A stretch of DNA of 64,000 bases from assembly GCA_022925895.1 (NCBI GenBank), contig JAKSYS010000303.1, positions 1 through 64,000 on the forward strand, in the 5' to 3' direction. Source of the stretch: Fragilaria crotonensis (lineage: Eukaryota; Bacillariophyta; Fragilariophyceae; Fragilariales; Fragilariaceae). Below are positions 34,983-44,890 of this stretch, piece by piece. Each line of letters opens with the position of its first letter. The stretch's first letter is position 1. Position numbers and translations under genes: made by a program. The notes under the pieces were generated by a model. That model did no database searches and was not told where the DNA came from. It was given only the letters and a program-made list of their open reading frames with translations.

Positions 34983-37900
34983 GTGCATCACACCCTGACA
35001 TTGAGCGTCGCTGTTCTCGTTTTCGGCATGTCATCAGAGCTCGTTCATTCACGCACGTCAGAACGATCTTTCAATAGTGATTTCTCTCGACGGAAAACGC
35101 CCAAGCATGACAGTCTCAGCGCGGAAATGACCCCTCATGATGGTGACTTAACAGAGGGTCGTACCGTCCGATCTGAAGTCGGAGAAGCCACTAAAGAAAA
35201 GGAAGGACCACTCGACGCATGTTTGCACAAGATATGTCTTCATCCGAAGCTGTCTCTCAAGAATCAATTGCTCCTATCCTTCGGACTTGTCAGTACTTTT
35301 AGTTTAGCAGTTCTTGTTCTCACTGCCATTTTGACGATACAGCAAGCTGGTGACCATGTTAAGGTGTTGTCTCGTGAAGACTTTGAGCATGCGACGGAAG
35401 AAAAGTTAGCTGTGGCGTCTCGTATCATAGCAGAGAGCGTTACTGCCTACTTGGAGCATGCGACCGGCCTTCCTTCGATTTTGGTGGAAACAACTAGAGA
35501 TCGCTTTGTTGGGTATCCTGACCACCCAGGGTATGCCGATGACTCGCTTGTTCCTTTCTGGGGTGAGTTTTCGGGGCGCAACGTATACCCTCTCAATGCA
35601 TCCACTTTGCTACCACTAGACTGGCAGTTTCAGCCTATTGAAGTAACGGATGAGAATGCTGACGAGCATTTCCTTGGGCGTCGCGATTGGTACGCTGGAG
35701 CTTTTGTCGGTACAGGTGCCTATATTGGCTTTCAAGGTACATGCAATCCTGAGGTGACAGACCCCGAAGCAAGAGGGTATTTTCCAAACTGCACAGACGC
35801 CCACAATGACCTGTCTTCGGGTGGAGCCGTACAGCCCACAACTACCTACGAATTGATTCACCGAAAAGTCTCGGACTTTGCTACAGCTGTTCTGAAACCA
35901 CTTTACGAAGCCCACCCTTTGGTCGTAGGAACAGGAATTTACTTCGCAAACTCCGGAGCTGGCGCCTTTGTATCGTATCCTTCGATCTCCTACGAGGGCC
36001 AGTTTTCCTATACATCAGAAGGCTGCGAGTGGTTGTTAGAGCCGAACCCATTTGATAACTCACGGACAATTGGGACTGAAGTAATGGTCGATCGGTGCCA
36101 TCCTGCTGGGACTGAGGTTGCAACCTGGTTTTACAACCCTTTGGAACGAGCGTGGTGTCGCGAGCAAGCATTGGATCCAACCAAAGTACATTTTTTTGGT
36201 CCGTACCTTGATGCGTTTGAGCCGGACAGTGTACTCTTTTCAATTGGTAAGGCTGTTTACGATAGAGTCACCAATGAATTCATCGCTTGCACACTGGCAG
36301 ATTTTTCCATTGAGGAATTGAGTCGTGAGATTGAGACCTTCAAGATCACAAACTCATCAGAGGTATACTTCGTGCGATGGGATGACGGAACAGTAATTGC
36401 ATCCTCAAAATGGAATGCGACGAATTCATCTAGCACGACGACTCTTTTCGAGATCGATTCCGATGTTGACCTCGCGCTGTTCACTGAGATGAAACAGCGT
36501 TTCACAATTTCTTACCAGCATGATCGTGATCGATCACATCTAAACCCAGTGCATTACGCGAATGATGATGTCTTCGCGATGTATCCTCTGCCTACGCCTC
36601 CCAAAATCTATGATCCTGATTACGTTCCAGAGTTCACCATGATACTGAGTCTAAAGGCCGCGGACGTTTACTCTGAAGTGAGCATTCTGGATGATCACGT
36701 GGGGACAGCAGTAAGGCAGCTGATACAAAACGTCCTGATTGCTGGTTTCGTCGGCTTGACAGTTGTTATTCTTAGCATTTTTCTTGTCTCCATGTATTTG
36801 ACGAAGCCAATGGAGTGGATGGTCGATATCTCTGATCAAATTGTGCAGAATCTGTGGTCCGAGGAAAACGATGTCAAGATCGACCAGACCAGTGCGTGGT
36901 TGCGATTCAGTCCCAGGACCGAAGTCTCATTGCTTGTCGAACAATTTCACAAAATTGTGAAACAGTTTTCAGGAAGAGGGACTGCAAAATTGCACACACA
37001 CACGGGCGTGGAACTTAGGAACCCGTTTGTTCTTCATGAAGTTTTTGCATCCTTATACGCAAAGCGCCGTGATGGTTCGTTGCCAATCACGTACGATAAT
37101 CCAGTCGAACCCAATGACCACGCTAACGGAACAGGCACTGACAAACTCGCCCCCATTCATTGGGGGCCTAATTTTCATCCCGGAGACAAGGCTTCAACTC
37201 GTGTCAGCAGTCATCATGGTCGAGACCCGTTGAACGGGACCAGGAAGATCTTCGCCTCACCTCTGTTCAGATGGATTCTCGGCACTATTGCAGCACCTCT
37301 TCTTGTGGTAATGATTGTCATATCGGCTTATGTATGTTGGAATGTATCGAAACAACTTCCGAGATTGGCGACCGCAGTGAAAGAGGTCTTTGTCGCCCAT
37401 GAGCAGGGTTCACTACATCCACTTGCCAAAGCTCGTGCAGACTTTTCTTCCAGGGCAATCGCACCTGCCTTTAGAGACGGCCACCTCCTGAACCGAATAT
37501 CAGGTTGGCTAGCCTTTGGAGCCTTGCAAAAAGCGCAATCAATGACGTCGATGGAAACGGGAACAGAGGAATGTAAAGGAGTTAAACCCAACGACATGTT
37601 TGCCTGTCCATACACGATGAATAGGTCCAATACACCATGCGACTGCAAATGGAAGCAACGGCGCTCTGCGGGTGCAATGCCGTGTTTGAACTACAGCGGT
37701 GACAGCCGCAGCTTTCAGAAACTCTGGTGGTTCGGGTCAAACCAAGATGCGTGGCCAAACGGCGATGTGAACTTTACAAGCTTTCCTGAGGTCGCGACTA
37801 CCCCTGCGAACACGTCCTGGTGGAGCGAATGGAACGTTGTCCCTGGTTCCGAGCTTGGTTTCAACGCTACTCACTCGGATACTGCTTTTGAAAATCTTCT

Positions 37901-40040
37901 ATTTTTGTCTGCGCTCTCCATGATTCAGATACCGTTGTTCAATTATCAGACTGCAACCCACTATGACGCGACTTTTTCGTACACATCATTTGAAGATAAC
38001 GGGATAATGTCCGGGTACACTGGGTGCGAATATGTGTATGCTTACTCTTCGCAATTTATTTCCGACGCAGTGACAGGTGCAGCTGAAGTAAATTCAACTC
38101 TGTGCCCGTTGGGGAAGTTCGGCTACGATCCTCGATGTCGCATGTGGTATCTTGGCGGCAAGCTCACGCTTGCTGCAGGTGGTACCACGTACGTTTCACC
38201 ACCGTTTCGCTCCCTCATTTCTGACTACATTGCACAGACACTGACCTTACCGATTTACAACGAAGATAGATTCATTGGCCAAAACTCGGTGGATTTCTCT
38301 CCGTCCCGCATAATTGACTCCCTCTCCCAAAGCGAGCCTCCGCTTCCCGGGACAGGCTTCCATGTCCTGGTTTCCACCTCAAACTTTAGTTTTGGCTCTG
38401 ATGCCATTGTTGGCCCTGGTTTTGATGTCAAAAGTGATTTGGAATCCGGAAGAAAGCGTTTGATCGAGCAATCCGTTTTGCCTTTCGACGTTTGTGAAAA
38501 TGGTGTTGGCACTGGGTGCGACAATCTTGCCGAATTTCATAAGATTGTGGACGACATGCGGGCTGGAAAGTCTGGCACAGCGCGATTCAAAAGAAGTACA
38601 GAAGAGGGAGGCACTGAATTCGTCTTCTGGGCTTTCGCCCCCGTTAACATAAACAGCTACCAGACGCTGAACAATTCAGACATCTTTCATGGGGTGGTCC
38701 GCAAAACCTCCCCTGCCTTCTCCCTCGCACTCGCATCTCCAGAGCCCGGACTAAATGGCGCATTTGACTCTCTCTCAAGTGCAATGTTAAGAACTGTGCA
38801 AATCGCAATCATTGTCTTGGCTATCGTGATTGCCTTAACACTCGTTGGTTTGACCGTCATCTCCGGGCGTGTAACTGCCTCCTTGATCAAACCTATTTCC
38901 GGCCTACTAAGGGTGTTGACAAAAATCAACAACCACGAGTTGAGAAACGACAATGAAGAAACGAATGGCGGGTCAACGGAGGTAACAAAGGTCAATGACG
39001 CAATCGAACGACTTCATACGGTACTTCCGGTCGCGAACATCGCCTTTTTTTCCGGGGACTTGAAGACAGCGTATGAAACGTTGCGAAGTGCCCTTGATCT
39101 TTTCACGAAATTGCGTAATGAGAAAGCGATTGGTGTTGCGAACAACAACCTTGGGAACACCATGCTCTCCATGTATAGAACCATGAAAGCGACTAAAACG
39201 TCCGACATATGTGGGTTTTCGCGGTCGGAAGTCATTTCACTTGGTGCGCACTACTTCAAATGTGCGGTCGACCAAGGAGAAAATGCATTGTCCAACATCA
39301 ACGAGGAGGAAGGCTGGTCCACGAACTACCTTGTCGTCATGCAACAACTCTCAAACCGATACTTCAACAGAGCTGTCTTTTACTTGAATGTGAAGGATGA
39401 CTATCCTGAAAAGGATAAAGCGCAACAACTAGGTTTCCAAGACTTAATAACAGCCAAAGACATGGACCGAGAGGTGGTGGATGACGGTGACAGTCACGGC
39501 TTCAAAGGCGATCGTGGCGTCTATTTTGAGCTTCTGCTTGGACGAATAAAAGGCATACTGCAATTGATCGCACTTGGGTATCCCGACGAATGGGGCATCG
39601 AGGAACTCTTCGAGGATGCACAGAAGGAGCTTGCTGCTGCATTTCTAGACCCTGGCCACGCTCTGTTCAGAAACATACAGGCGGCTGGACAAATGCAGCG
39701 ATTAGATGCGGCTCTTATCGAACATTATCTTCTTCGCAAAGATAACGAAAGGGCCGCGCTAGTTGCCATTCGCATGCTCTTCGAAGATGAGTTCGTCTCT
39801 GCCGACGCTGCAATTTGGGCACTCAAAGGTCTAGCAAAGTACGTACTCCTTATGAGAGAAGAGGATTTATGTGGCGAGGACCCTTCCGATATTCAATCAA
39901 AGTTGTTCCAATATCGACAGAGGATTTCGGAAGTGCTGGTGTCGTCATCAGAGTGCGTGAAAACAGATGGAAAACGCATCATGATGAAGGAGAGCGCGAA
40001 ACAAACCAAGCATGGTGATGTCTCAATGGAATTTTTTTAG
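34983..40040 (+). CDS. Tandem double-Cache transmembrane sensor protein with C-terminal TPR-like domain, 1685 residues
   Basis: One uninterrupted ORF. A polar N-terminus is followed by membrane helix 1 (about residue 94-118), a large extracellular Cache-type domain (about 130-575), helix 2 (about 578-605) and a short HAMP-like linker (YLTKPMEWMVDISDQI). Helix 3 (about 763-786), a second Cache domain (about 790-1265) and helix 4 (about 1269-1293) follow, with a second linker (LIKPISGLLRVLTKIN). Cache signatures include RRDWYAG and YNPLERAWC in the first copy and YDPRCRMWYLGG in the second. The cytosolic C-terminus (about 1345-1640) has TPR-like helices (FFSGDLKTAYETLRSALDLF, GVANNNLGN). No kinase, cyclase or methyl-accepting domain is seen. 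Cache domains bind small ligands outside the cell, so a chemosensor signalling through protein contacts is inferred. M16 is a possible alternative start. Confidence 0.85.
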   Translation: MHHTLTLSVAVLVFGMSSELVHSRTSERSFNSDFSRRKTPKHDSLSAEMTPHDGDLTEGRTVRSEVGEATKEKEGPLDACLHKICLHPKLSLKNQLLLSFGLVSTFSLAVLVLTAILTIQQAGDHVKVLSREDFEHATEEKLAVASRIIAESVTAYLEHATGLPSILVETTRDRFVGYPDHPGYADDSLVPFWGEFSGRNVYPLNASTLLPLDWQFQPIEVTDENADEHFLGRRDWYAGAFVGTGAYIGFQGTCNPEVTDPEARGYFPNCTDAHNDLSSGGAVQPTTTYELIHRKVSDFATAVLKPLYEAHPLVVGTGIYFANSGAGAFVSYPSISYEGQFSYTSEGCEWLLEPNPFDNSRTIGTEVMVDRCHPAGTEVATWFYNPLERAWCREQALDPTKVHFFGPYLDAFEPDSVLFSIGKAVYDRVTNEFIACTLADFSIEELSREIETFKITNSSEVYFVRWDDGTVIASSKWNATNSSSTTTLFEIDSDVDLALFTEMKQRFTISYQHDRDRSHLNPVHYANDDVFAMYPLPTPPKIYDPDYVPEFTMILSLKAADVYSEVSILDDHVGTAVRQLIQNVLIAGFVGLTVVILSIFLVSMYLTKPMEWMVDISDQIVQNLWSEENDVKIDQTSAWLRFSPRTEVSLLVEQFHKIVKQFSGRGTAKLHTHTGVELRNPFVLHEVFASLYAKRRDGSLPITYDNPVEPNDHANGTGTDKLAPIHWGPNFHPGDKASTRVSSHHGRDPLNGTRKIFASPLFRWILGTIAAPLLVVMIVISAYVCWNVSKQLPRLATAVKEVFVAHEQGSLHPLAKARADFSSRAIAPAFRDGHLLNRISGWLAFGALQKAQSMTSMETGTEECKGVKPNDMFACPYTMNRSNTPCDCKWKQRRSAGAMPCLNYSGDSRSFQKLWWFGSNQDAWPNGDVNFTSFPEVATTPANTSWWSEWNVVPGSELGFNATHSDTAFENLLFLSALSMIQIPLFNYQTATHYDATFSYTSFEDNGIMSGYTGCEYVYAYSSQFISDAVTGAAEVNSTLCPLGKFGYDPRCRMWYLGGKLTLAAGGTTYVSPPFRSLISDYIAQTLTLPIYNEDRFIGQNSVDFSPSRIIDSLSQSEPPLPGTGFHVLVSTSNFSFGSDAIVGPGFDVKSDLESGRKRLIEQSVLPFDVCENGVGTGCDNLAEFHKIVDDMRAGKSGTARFKRSTEEGGTEFVFWAFAPVNINSYQTLNNSDIFHGVVRKTSPAFSLALASPEPGLNGAFDSLSSAMLRTVQIAIIVLAIVIALTLVGLTVISGRVTASLIKPISGLLRVLTKINNHELRNDNEETNGGSTEVTKVNDAIERLHTVLPVANIAFFSGDLKTAYETLRSALDLFTKLRNEKAIGVANNNLGNTMLSMYRTMKATKTSDICGFSRSEVISLGAHYFKCAVDQGENALSNINEEEGWSTNYLVVMQQLSNRYFNRAVFYLNVKDDYPEKDKAQQLGFQDLITAKDMDREVVDDGDSHGFKGDRGVYFELLLGRIKGILQLIALGYPDEWGIEELFEDAQKELAAAFLDPGHALFRNIQAAGQMQRLDAALIEHYLLRKDNERAALVAIRMLFEDEFVSADAAIWALKGLAKYVLLMREEDLCGEDPSDIQSKLFQYRQRISEVLVSSSECVKTDGKRIMMKESAKQTKHGDVSMEFF

Positions 40041-40591
40041 TTCGAAAGACCAGGTGTTGTTACACTATTGAGTACTCGATGCTGAATTAAGACTAATGTG
40101 TTGGGATTGGGCAATCAGGTGCGCCCACGTCTCTGATCAGAGCCCCTCCAGAGTCAGAGCATCACACCAAACGTCGCGAGCATGAGACACCGTCATGTTT
40201 TCTTAGAACGCGTTTAGAGTTATGAACAAGGTCGAGCTCGTTTCTGCACGACGTCTGAAAGCACGCTGCGCTCTGAAATCCATTTGCTTTTTGAGGTGCC
40301 GTTGCGGTTCACGGATGATCGACCGACGCGCCGCAAACACGTCTGCGCCATGAGTGGATCCGTCTCTAAATATTGAACCGCGATTCCCTCGTCGCCTGGA
40401 TCGAATCTGGACTAAGTCGAACCTTGGTAGTGACCCCGTACTCACGCATGCTTTATCAGGATGATATGCACGATAATATGACTCCCCTACATGTAGACTA
40501 CACTAAACTAGATGCCTTTCTCCGAACAAAAGAAATGATGAAGAAAACCTTCGCACAGAAATGAACACACTTGTACCCTCCTCCTTCTGCG
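40041..40591. other. Convergent spacer
   Basis: Lies between the 3' ends of the Cache-sensor gene and the DUF6824 gene. Short ORFs only. No repeat or regulatory site was recognised. Confidence 0.5.
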
Positions 40592-42121
40592 CTACACGTC
40601 CAACATAACGCGCTCTTTCTTCTCTCGGAGAGCTTGACTGATCTTATTTCGCGCCTCCCGATCACTCATGATGACATACTTGCCCTTTTTCTTGTGGATG
40701 AACCTGGCGCCCGTAGCCTTGACGGACATGACGACGCTGAGGGAGATTGCCATCTTCTCGGCTCGTGATGCGTCGGGTAATTCTTGGTATGACTCCCGTC
40801 GTTCATTGATGAGACGGCGATAATACCTTGATCCCTTATGGTGATTTCCCTTGCCGCCCCGTTCCAAGAGAACATCTTCTTGTGCAATTTCACACGGCGC
40901 AATAACGCCTGCTTCGCCTGTGAACTTGTTTTGTGGTCGACAGGGTTCTGTAAAGTTGAGGTCTTGGGTCTGAGATCCATCAGAAGCTTGAGATTGTGAC
41001 ATTGATTGATGTTGCATGTGCTGTTGTTGCTGGTATTCTTGCTGATGATGCTGTTGATAATTAACAGGATAGGAAGTTTCCATCGGCTGACTATATTCAT
41101 GGTACACTGGATCATTGTTTTGCTGTTGATATTCGCCACTGTTGTTCTGCTGATAATTGCTTCCGCCGTACACTTGCTGTTCATAGTGTCCAGCATCGTT
41201 GGGAATCGGCTCAACTCGGTAGCCATCCGGTGGAAGTGGAACAGGGTCCCATTGATTATTGCCCTGTAAGTAATGCGGCGATTGTTGCATTAGTAGATTC
41301 GTAGAAATGAGCTCATACGAACCCAATCGTCCTTCGTTGTCGATACCGATTGACGCAGTCTTGATGTCGACACTCATCCGACGTTGATCATCAGAGAAAT
41401 AGCTTTGACGTCCGGGCATGTGAGCCATCCGAGGAGGCTGCATGTCGTTATCTTGATCCATCTCATTGAGCTGAACATAAGTCACGACATTGTTCGTCAG
41501 CTCCGACGTCGCCTCGTGCGTTGGCGTAAACGTCTGTGAATTCATAGAGTAATTGATGGTCCAATCCTTGCTCGTCAAGCGCTTGGCGTCGTTGCTTTCG
41601 TAAACCTTGTATTCCTTATGATACTTTTCGGTATCCTCGGATGCAGGCATTAGTTCGTTGACGCTTTGCTGCCACGACCACTCACGTTTGCTCCTGTTGG
41701 TATCCAAATCACCAAAATCCACGAGCGATGAGAATGAATTGACGGAAAACCCCACGTTGTCTCTCGACAGACTAAAGTTCTGCGGCCCCAGCTGCGACAC
41801 TTGTGACTGATTTGAGTGTATACCGTAATTGAGATCGATTTCCGTACTAATTCGGGACGGATCGATCCTCGAATTCATGGCCGAAATTTCGGCAACCAAA
41901 TTCTTAACCTTCTCCACGTCGCTGGACGGTCCGTTTTTGAGAAAATCATCGAGAGCGGGCTTGAAACTTTGCAAATTCATCATGGGATCCTCAATCTCAT
42001 CTTGAATCATATCGGAAGGCTGTCGTCCAGCAGCAGAGGCAAAGTTCTGCGGCCGCGGACGAGCAAAATTCTCCGGAATTTTGGAGAAGCCTTGTTCATC
42101 GCGATTCAGTCGAGGTTTCAT
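40592..42121 (-). CDS. DUF6824-domain protein with Gln/Asn-rich region, putative nuclear regulator, 509 residues
   Basis: The C-terminal 100 residues (about 409-505) carry the DUF6824 pattern common in diatoms. It reads EDVLLERGGKGNHHKGSRYY, RLINERRESYQ, then a helical part (AEKMAISLSVVMSVKATGARF), IHKKKGKYVIMSDREARNKISQALREKK. Most family members have DVLLGRGG, so the Glu in place of Gly is unusual. Residues about 300-375 are Gln/Asn/Tyr/His-rich (YQQHHQQEYQQQQ), like activation or phase-separating regions. The N-terminal 300 residues are Ser/Asn-rich and probably disordered. The family is thought to act in gene regulation, but this is not proven. No signal peptide or helix is seen. It is divergent from the intronless cathepsin gene. 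Confidence 0.85.
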   Translation of the reverse strand: MKPRLNRDEQGFSKIPENFARPRPQNFASAAGRQPSDMIQDEIEDPMMNLQSFKPALDDFLKNGPSSDVEKVKNLVAEISAMNSRIDPSRISTEIDLNYGIHSNQSQVSQLGPQNFSLSRDNVGFSVNSFSSLVDFGDLDTNRSKREWSWQQSVNELMPASEDTEKYHKEYKVYESNDAKRLTSKDWTINYSMNSQTFTPTHEATSELTNNVVTYVQLNEMDQDNDMQPPRMAHMPGRQSYFSDDQRRMSVDIKTASIGIDNEGRLGSYELISTNLLMQQSPHYLQGNNQWDPVPLPPDGYRVEPIPNDAGHYEQQVYGGSNYQQNNSGEYQQQNNDPVYHEYSQPMETSYPVNYQQHHQQEYQQQQHMQHQSMSQSQASDGSQTQDLNFTEPCRPQNKFTGEAGVIAPCEIAQEDVLLERGGKGNHHKGSRYYRRLINERRESYQELPDASRAEKMAISLSVVMSVKATGARFIHKKKGKYVIMSDREARNKISQALREKKERVMLDV

Positions 42122-43582
42122 GGCGTTGCAATACAGTAATACAGTATGATCGAGCGGTTATGATGTGATCAGCGTCAATGCAGTGTTGTGCTCTAGGTGT
42201 ACGAAGATTGATGAAGCGTGCGTGACAGATGAAGGGTGTGAGATGTGACAAACTGCGTAACATCCAAACTATGACTTCAACAGCGACGCTTCGAGCTACT
42301 CTCTAGAGTAGAGGAGCTAGGAGTACCAAGTACCGGTACCAGGTAGCGGGTGTGTAACAGGTGGGTTCGGAGTATTGTTCCCTGTTTCTGGCAAATCTGG
42401 TTTTTTGCTTTCTGTATGCATATCAGGTACATGTAGCTTCTACGTCGTTCAGATTACGAAGCAGCACCTTTCTCGATTCTCTATGTGTGTCCCCCGGCAA
42501 GTATTGTACAGTACATACAATGTACTCGGAGTAAGATGTCGGTATGAAGTGGGAGTAGGGAGTAGAATGTAGGTCACTGTTGGTAATACATAAGTGAGCG
42601 ACCCCAAACGAGCATCTTGTCGGTTCTGCTACTCTACGGTAGTGTTGTACTCCGAGCACAATACTACTGGTAGGGTATGTAGAGTGTACAATGTACAAGC
42701 CAGATGCGTTTTGTCCCCCGTACATGTAGCACTGTGCGTTCGTTCCGCCAAGAAAATACATAGGAAACGATATTGACAATCTATTCGGGACTCGGGACTC
42801 GGGACTGGCATTCCCGCGAAGTCTCTTCAATCTGGATCTGGAGTACGAGTATTCGAAATTCGAATACTGAACCACTGAACTACTGAACTATTGAAGTACG
42901 GAGTACTGGAATACAAGTACCAGAGAGAAAACATATTAATGAGAGAGGTATACGATGTATATATATATATAACTAGTGGGTACCTCACATTTGATCGGAG
43001 TGTCTACTACAGGAAACTGGACGTACAGTACCCCCAACCTGGTCGTACTCCGTACCACTACTTTTACTGTTACTGTTTACTTTCAGTACTCAACCCTGGC
43101 GAAGCTCCGTAGTTACTGTTTGTACAGTTCAGTACTATACGCAAGTAGTGCAGTACCCCAGAGTGGTCATACTCCGTAACAGACGCACGCACTGACGCAA
43201 CTACGTATATGCAAATCTTACCGACATCGCTTTACGGAGTACTTGTACTCCAGTATGCATGTATGACATATACCCCGTGTATGAGACCACTGTACTGCGT
43301 ATTGCGCACAGTGAAAAAATTCAGACAGTATTCATTTGATCCAGTACCCCAGAGTGGTCATACTCCGTAAACATACATAGCACACAAAATTTATAATATA
43401 GTAGGATACGTACATACGTACTAGTCGTATACAACATCAAGAGGGTCGAGGGTCGACTCCAAGTTTCTGTGCAAGTTGCTCCACCTTGTCGCTTCAACAA
43501 AAACATCCATCGGTACAGTACAAGTACTCCCATCATAACTCCGACCATAACAACAATACGCCTACTAAACAAGACCATTGCG
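42122..43582. promoter_or_regulatory. Divergent spacer, very rich in GTAC words
   Basis: About 1.5 kb between divergent DUF6824 and cathepsin genes. It is packed with GTAC, AGTACT and GGAGTAC-type words (for example 42.30-42.35, 42.88-43.28 kb). It also has a three-copy TCGGGAC heptamer array, a short AT run near 42957-42970, and a repeated CAGTACCCCAGAGTGGTCAT word (43153 and 43340). No gene is seen. The regulatory role is inferred. Confidence 0.5.
42785..42805. repeat. Heptanucleotide tandem array, TCGGGAC x3
   Basis: Three perfect 7-bp copies. A two-copy GAGGGTC repeat, again 7 bp, lies at 43441-43454. Confidence 0.9.
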
Positions 43583-44695
43583 ATGAGGAATTTCCTTACG
43601 TGCTATCTGATTGTTCACTGCGCTGCCTCGCTTTCTTCTGTTGTGGGGAGCGACTCGGAAATCAGATATTTGGACGGCCACAAAATCCAGCAGAGTTGCG
43701 CGTTGCCGCTACCATCGACTTATGTTGACGCCACCCTTCTTCCAGATTCCTTTAATTGGGCCAACATCAATGGAAAATCTTACATAACGGCTTCCCTCAA
43801 CCAACATCTTCCTCAATACTGTGGTTCTTGTTGGGCCCACGGATCACTCAGTGCGCTCGCCGATCGCATTAAAATTGCCCGAAATGCATCGTCACAAGAC
43901 ATTCACCTGTCAATTCAATTCGTGCTCAATTGCGGAGGCCAAGTGGCCGGATCCTGCCGAGGGGGTTCCGCCACGGGCACGTATGAATTCATCCACTCGA
44001 CCATGGGATATGTCCCCTATGATACCTGCCAACCATACATGGCATGCTCCTCGGACGTTGCCGACTCCTCTGCAAAATCCTTGTGTGGATACTATACAGC
44101 AACATGTACTCCGGTCAACATTTGTCGGACTTGCGAGTCCTTCTTGGCCATGGCCAATTTTCGATGCAGTCCCATTACAAAGTTTCCGAATGCGACTATT
44201 GCGGAGTACGGTACGATTACAACTGGAAAGGTTGAGGACATTCAAGCCGAAATCTTGGTCCGAGGACCAGTCGCGGCCGAAATTAACGGACGACCGCTTC
44301 ATGAGTATCGTGGAGGGATCTACACGAATGACACGGCAGACCGGGAGTCCACGCACATTGTTTCCATCATTGGGTGGGGAGTGATGACAGAAAAAGAGGA
44401 GAAGGAATACACGAACAACACCAACCCAAGTGTTCATACCAAATACTGGATTGTTCGCAATAGCTGGGGCCAATACTGGGGCGAGATGGGCTTTTTTAGG
44501 ATTGAAATGGGCAAGAATTTGCTCGGTATCGAGTCCAAGATAATCTGGGCGACACCGGGCACGTTTTCTGAAACAAACTTTCCATGTGTCGAAGATGGGA
44601 AGAATTGTGGTATACAAGAGCGAGTTTACGTAGACCCATCGCATGACATTCAGGCCGTTGACCGACGCTTACGGCACATGACACGTAGCACGTGA
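43583..44695 (+). CDS. Cathepsin Z/X-like papain-family cysteine protease, intronless copy
   Basis: The start at 43583 (MRNFLTCYLIVHCAASLSSVV) gives a secretory signal peptide; the longer frame from 43469 adds an unlikely leader. The 370-residue protein is a C1A peptidase with QYCGSCWAHG (catalytic Cys83), THIVSIIGWG (His258) and VRNSWGQYWGE (Asn293). The very short prodomain, the HLPQYCG sequence ahead of the active site, and NGKSYITASLNQ are typical of cathepsin Z, a lysosomal or secreted carboxypeptidase. Several N-glycosylation sites are present. The paralogue at 48252-50010 has the same core but four introns, so this copy may have arisen through an mRNA copy or have lost its introns. The DUF6824 gene is divergent upstream. 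Confidence 0.93.
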   Translation: MRNFLTCYLIVHCAASLSSVVGSDSEIRYLDGHKIQQSCALPLPSTYVDATLLPDSFNWANINGKSYITASLNQHLPQYCGSCWAHGSLSALADRIKIARNASSQDIHLSIQFVLNCGGQVAGSCRGGSATGTYEFIHSTMGYVPYDTCQPYMACSSDVADSSAKSLCGYYTATCTPVNICRTCESFLAMANFRCSPITKFPNATIAEYGTITTGKVEDIQAEILVRGPVAAEINGRPLHEYRGGIYTNDTADRESTHIVSIIGWGVMTEKEEKEYTNNTNPSVHTKYWIVRNSWGQYWGEMGFFRIEMGKNLLGIESKIIWATPGTFSETNFPCVEDGKNCGIQERVYVDPSHDIQAVDRRLRHMTRST

Positions 44696-44890
44696 AAACA
44701 GGGCGTGTCCAATTCAGGTGGTAAATCGAACGCGGCAGACCTCTGCATTTCTTGGAGCGTGGCCGTCGTGCCCATCCCGACACGAGTGCATCATTTCGCA
44801 ATTCAATCGCGGTGAGTAAGGATGTCAGTAACGCTGGTGGACCCTGCGTGCATGGGAATTATGTAATAACAGATAGTAGTGTCTATATTC

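Noticed and set aside
34940-34985. GGGTTCGAAT word as a tRNA B box
   Set aside because: No A box, cloverleaf arms or anticodon stem could be placed around it.
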